A DNA stretch of 64,000 nucleotides, taken from contig DATMRF010000117.1 of the NCBI GenBank assembly GCA_035566435.1, forward strand, positions 62,001 to 126,000, written 5' to 3'. This DNA is from DATMRF01 sp035566435 (GTDB taxonomy: Bacteria; Verrucomicrobiota; Verrucomicrobiia; Limisphaerales; UBA8199). Shown piece by piece: positions 61,934 through 64,000 of the stretch (positions are counted from its first letter, which is position 1; each line of letters begins with the position of its first letter). Both the position numbers and the translations under genes were made by a program. Below the pieces are notes generated by a model that was given only the letters and a program-made list of their open reading frames with translations, did no database searches and was not told where the DNA came from.

Positions 61934-62471
61934 AATTCTGGATGCCGTCCTTGGCGATGTAGGTGGTCAGGGAACGGTTGTGGTTGATGCGGCCCATAGT
62001 GACCCACTGGAGGGAGATCGTGCACTGGCGAATGTTGGCGGCGTAGGAAGCGGCGAACGGCACGCTGCCGATGATGATCGAGCCGTTGTAGGTTGCTCCC
62101 TGGGTGTTGGTTGGGGCCTGAGGGTCGTAAACCGCCGTGAAGTTAGTCGGGACAAAGTTATTCGTGTAAACAATTTGGTCCCAACTATACATCCGAAGGG
62201 CTTCGCTTTTTTCGAGCAGGACCTGTGTGGCGCGGGCGTTCTCGCGCGCCAGACGCAGCATGAATATGCCATAGTTAATGGAGCCGACGATACCAGCGCC
62301 TGCGATAGCGAGAATGACGGTGGCAATGATGACCTCGATGAGGGTGCCTGCATATTGAGATGTCCGGGCGCACCTGGATCGTGGGTCGATGGTCTTTCCT
62401 CCGCAGGAACACCCCGCTCCCGCCAGCCCGACTGCAATCGGCAAGCGCTTTGGTACAACTCTTAAAATCAT
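61923..62471 (-). CDS. Prepilin-like protein (PilV-like), second cassette
   Basis: This is a 182-residue frame. The prepilin segment is SQYAGTLIEVIIATVILAIA: if Glu is at +5, the mature protein starts with Gly and follows Ala, an unusual site. The leader before it is long (about 42 residues), so a later start is possible, but no in-frame ATG lies nearer the motif. It is the first gene of the second pilin cassette and the counterpart of 55291-55761. The head has few recognisable features. Confidence 0.75.
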   Translation of the reverse strand: MILRVVPKRLPIAVGLAGAGCSCGGKTIDPRSRCARTSQYAGTLIEVIIATVILAIAGAGIVGSINYGIFMLRLARENARATQVLLEKSEALRMYSWDQIVYTNNFVPTNFTAVYDPQAPTNTQGATYNGSIIIGSVPFAASYAANIRQCTISLQWVTMGRINHNRSLTTYIAKDGIQNYVY

Positions 62472-62713
62472 GTGCTCTGCCGCGTGGTTCCAGGGTCAGC
62501 AGGTCGCTTGCCAACGCGAAAACGCCGGTTTTTCGGGCATCCGTAGTTTTGCGGGACGATGTGGTTCGAATAATGAGGACAGTTGTGTCTCTTTTTTGGA
62601 CTGGCGTTGTTGGTTGATAGTGCAGAGTTGAGCCTGCTTCGCTGAAGCGATGGAGGCCGGGTAGTTGATAGAAAACAGAACATAGGAAATGGCTCCGCTA
62701 CGCGACGGCGGTA

Positions 62714-64000
62714 TCAGGTTGGCTTTTCGTGTTTGGCCATTTCTTGGAGGAGATGGAGGCTGCGGTCAATGAGCGCGGGAAGATCAGCGAGGGCAGTCTC
62801 GGCTGACGCAAGGGCTGTGGAACCGGGAGCGGGGTGCTGGAGATTCTGGGTTGTGGCGGGAAGGCCCGGCGCAGTGGTGATTTCGGGCGAACGCGGTGCG
62901 GGGCCAGGAACCGGTTCTGGGGAACTTTGCGGCGCGGGGAGCGAGGCCGCAATGCGGCGGAGAGCGGCGAGGGATTCGTCAGCGGATGGACGGGGAGGTG
63001 GCTCGCCCTGCGCCTCAGATGGGTCGGGGGAAGAACGGGGACGTGGCCGTCCCCGCCCCTCAGAGCGGGGAGGTGGCCCTTCCTGCCCCTCGGATTGGCC
63101 GAGGTTTTGGAGGTTGGCGGGGACATAGCCGGAGTCGCCCCAGGGGAGGGAGCGAAAGCCGAGGTCGAAGACGCGGTTGAGTTCATTGAAGGGGATGCCC
63201 ATGTCGAAGCCGGCTTTGGCGGCGGCGAGGCGGGTGCGGCGGGCGGCCTGCATGATGGGCAGGCTGTCGAGGTCGAACCAGCCGACGGCGTTGGGGTCGA
63301 GGAGGCGGACGGTTTTTTGTTCTTCGGCTTCGAGGCGGGCGCAGAGCGGGGCGATGCGGTTTTCGATGAAGTTAAGGCGGGCGCCCTGCATGACATCATA
63401 TTTGGCGTGGTCGGTGGAGGTGACGATTTCTTCGGGGACACCGAAGGCGGCGCAAATTTCGGCGCGGGAGAATTTGCGATTTTCGAGGAACTGGAGGTCG
63501 GCGGAGGTGAGCTGGGGCTGGACGATTTCGGAGGTGCCCCAGAGGAGGACGGAGCGGTCGGCGGCGCCGGCGCGGCGTTTACGGTCGCGGAGGGCGGCGG
63601 AGATTTGTTCGCGCTGTTCGTCGGAGAGCTGCTGGTCGGTGCGGACGATGAGACCGTTTTCGGCGTTATTATCGATGAGGCCGCGCATGAAGGAGGAGGC
63701 GGCGAAATCGGTTTTGGCGGCGAGGCCGGCGACGCAGAGCGGTGGGAGGCCGCGCCAGAAGTCGAAGGGGTTGGGGAGTTTTTCGAACCAGATTTCTTCA
63801 GGGAGAAAGACCTGGGAGTCGAGGGGCTCTTGGGGGCCGCCGTTGTAGCGCCAGCCGGCGAGGCGGTTGTTTTGGATGATATGGGTGAAGCGAGCGGGGT
63901 CGAGGATGAGGATGGTTTTGATTGTTGGTTTTTGACGTTCCGCGGGCCGGGCTGTGGTTTCCGTGGCGGCGAAAAGCTGGGAGCGCTGGTGGAGGGTTGG
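62714..64000 (-). CDS. HK97-type phage portal protein, N-terminus cut by window edge
   Basis: The frame is open from base 64000 down to the stop at 62714 (428 codons visible); an internal ATG at 63688 is not the true start, because the frame continues upstream with family-like sequence (FEKLPNPFDFWRGLPPLC). Portal signatures include DLQFLENRKFSRAEICAAFG, PEEIVTSTDHAKYDVMQGAR and NFIENRIAPLCARLEAEE. The portal forms the ring at the phage-head vertex. The C-terminal 110 residues are low-complexity and include a repeat-derived GRGRPRPR. No other phage gene is visible, so a prophage or relic must extend to the right. Confidence 0.85.
   Translation of the reverse strand, partial: PTLHQRSQLFAATETTARPAERQKPTIKTILILDPARFTHIIQNNRLAGWRYNGGPQEPLDSQVFLPEEIWFEKLPNPFDFWRGLPPLCVAGLAAKTDFAASSFMRGLIDNNAENGLIVRTDQQLSDEQREQISAALRDRKRRAGAADRSVLLWGTSEIVQPQLTSADLQFLENRKFSRAEICAAFGVPEEIVTSTDHAKYDVMQGARLNFIENRIAPLCARLEAEEQKTVRLLDPNAVGWFDLDSLPIMQAARRTRLAAAKAGFDMGIPFNELNRVFDLGFRSLPWGDSGYVPANLQNLGQSEGQEGPPPRSEGRGRPRPRSSPDPSEAQGEPPPRPSADESLAALRRIAASLPAPQSSPEPVPGPAPRSPEITTAPGLPATTQNLQHPAPGSTALASAETALADLPALIDRSLHLLQEMAKHEKPT
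63036..63060. repeat. Type A palindromic repeat core inside the portal gene
   Basis: GGGGACGTGGCCGTCCCC followed by GCCCCT matches the RAYT-flanking palindrome. It is read on the minus strand as part of GRGRPRPR in the low-complexity tail of the portal protein. Similar half-copies (GGGGAGGTGGCC) follow directly. Confidence 0.65.

Overview
The window looks like a chromosomal segment of a Verrucomicrobiota bacterium of the Pedosphaera/Limisphaerales kind, probably a metagenome-derived contig. This is inferred from gene content: a 2,106-residue secreted protein of autotransporter-associated beta-strand repeats, Tat-exported Gfo/Idh/MocA oxidoreductases, a DUF1501 / pre-peptidase / DUF1549-DUF1553 / cytochrome-WD40 operon, many prepilin-like proteins, and palindromic GC-rich repeats that run through genes. 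I saw no tRNA, rRNA or CRISPR array. Family names come from motifs read by eye, because no searches could be run.

Left part (1-17,900). A secreted zinc peptidase of the basic secretory protein family is cut by the window edge. A small coiled-coil protein and a Phd/VapC-type toxin-antitoxin pair follow, then a tight hypF-hypC-hypD-hypE operon for [NiFe]-hydrogenase cofactor assembly. Next come a sugar porter, a 121-bp MITE-like element, a diacylglycerol/lipid kinase, a mutarotase-fold protein, an intact 1.5-kb insertion sequence with a 15-bp target duplication, a split spermidine-synthase-like pair and a Tat-exported oxidoreductase.

Middle (17,900-31,300). A prepilin-like protein and the giant beta-strand-repeat protein are followed by a REP-associated tyrosine transposase (RAYT) lying between near-identical palindromic repeats. 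Related palindromes occur at other sites, including inside hypF, the pre-peptidase gene and a phage portal gene. An ECF sigma factor, its anti-sigma factor and a secreted protein form the next unit. A BspA-type leucine-rich-repeat protein ends early at an in-frame TAG.

Lanthipeptide locus (32,579-38,857). Two mersacidin/lichenicidin-like precursor peptides flank an unrecognised 189-residue protein and are followed by a LanM synthetase and a TPR-sulfotransferase. All are on the plus strand and closely spaced. I see no LanT transporter or separate LanP. I consider this the most interesting system in the window: a possible two-peptide lanthipeptide with an extra modification such as sulfation.

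Right part (39,000-64,000). Repeat-rich noncoding DNA is followed by another Tat-exported oxidoreductase, a CGNR/ABATE regulator with a divergent small membrane-protein gene, and the four-gene DUF1501-to-cytochrome operon. Two similar three-gene pseudopilin cassettes flank a large HAF/HYR repeat protein. An HK97-type phage portal gene is cut by the right edge and suggests a prophage or relic beyond it.
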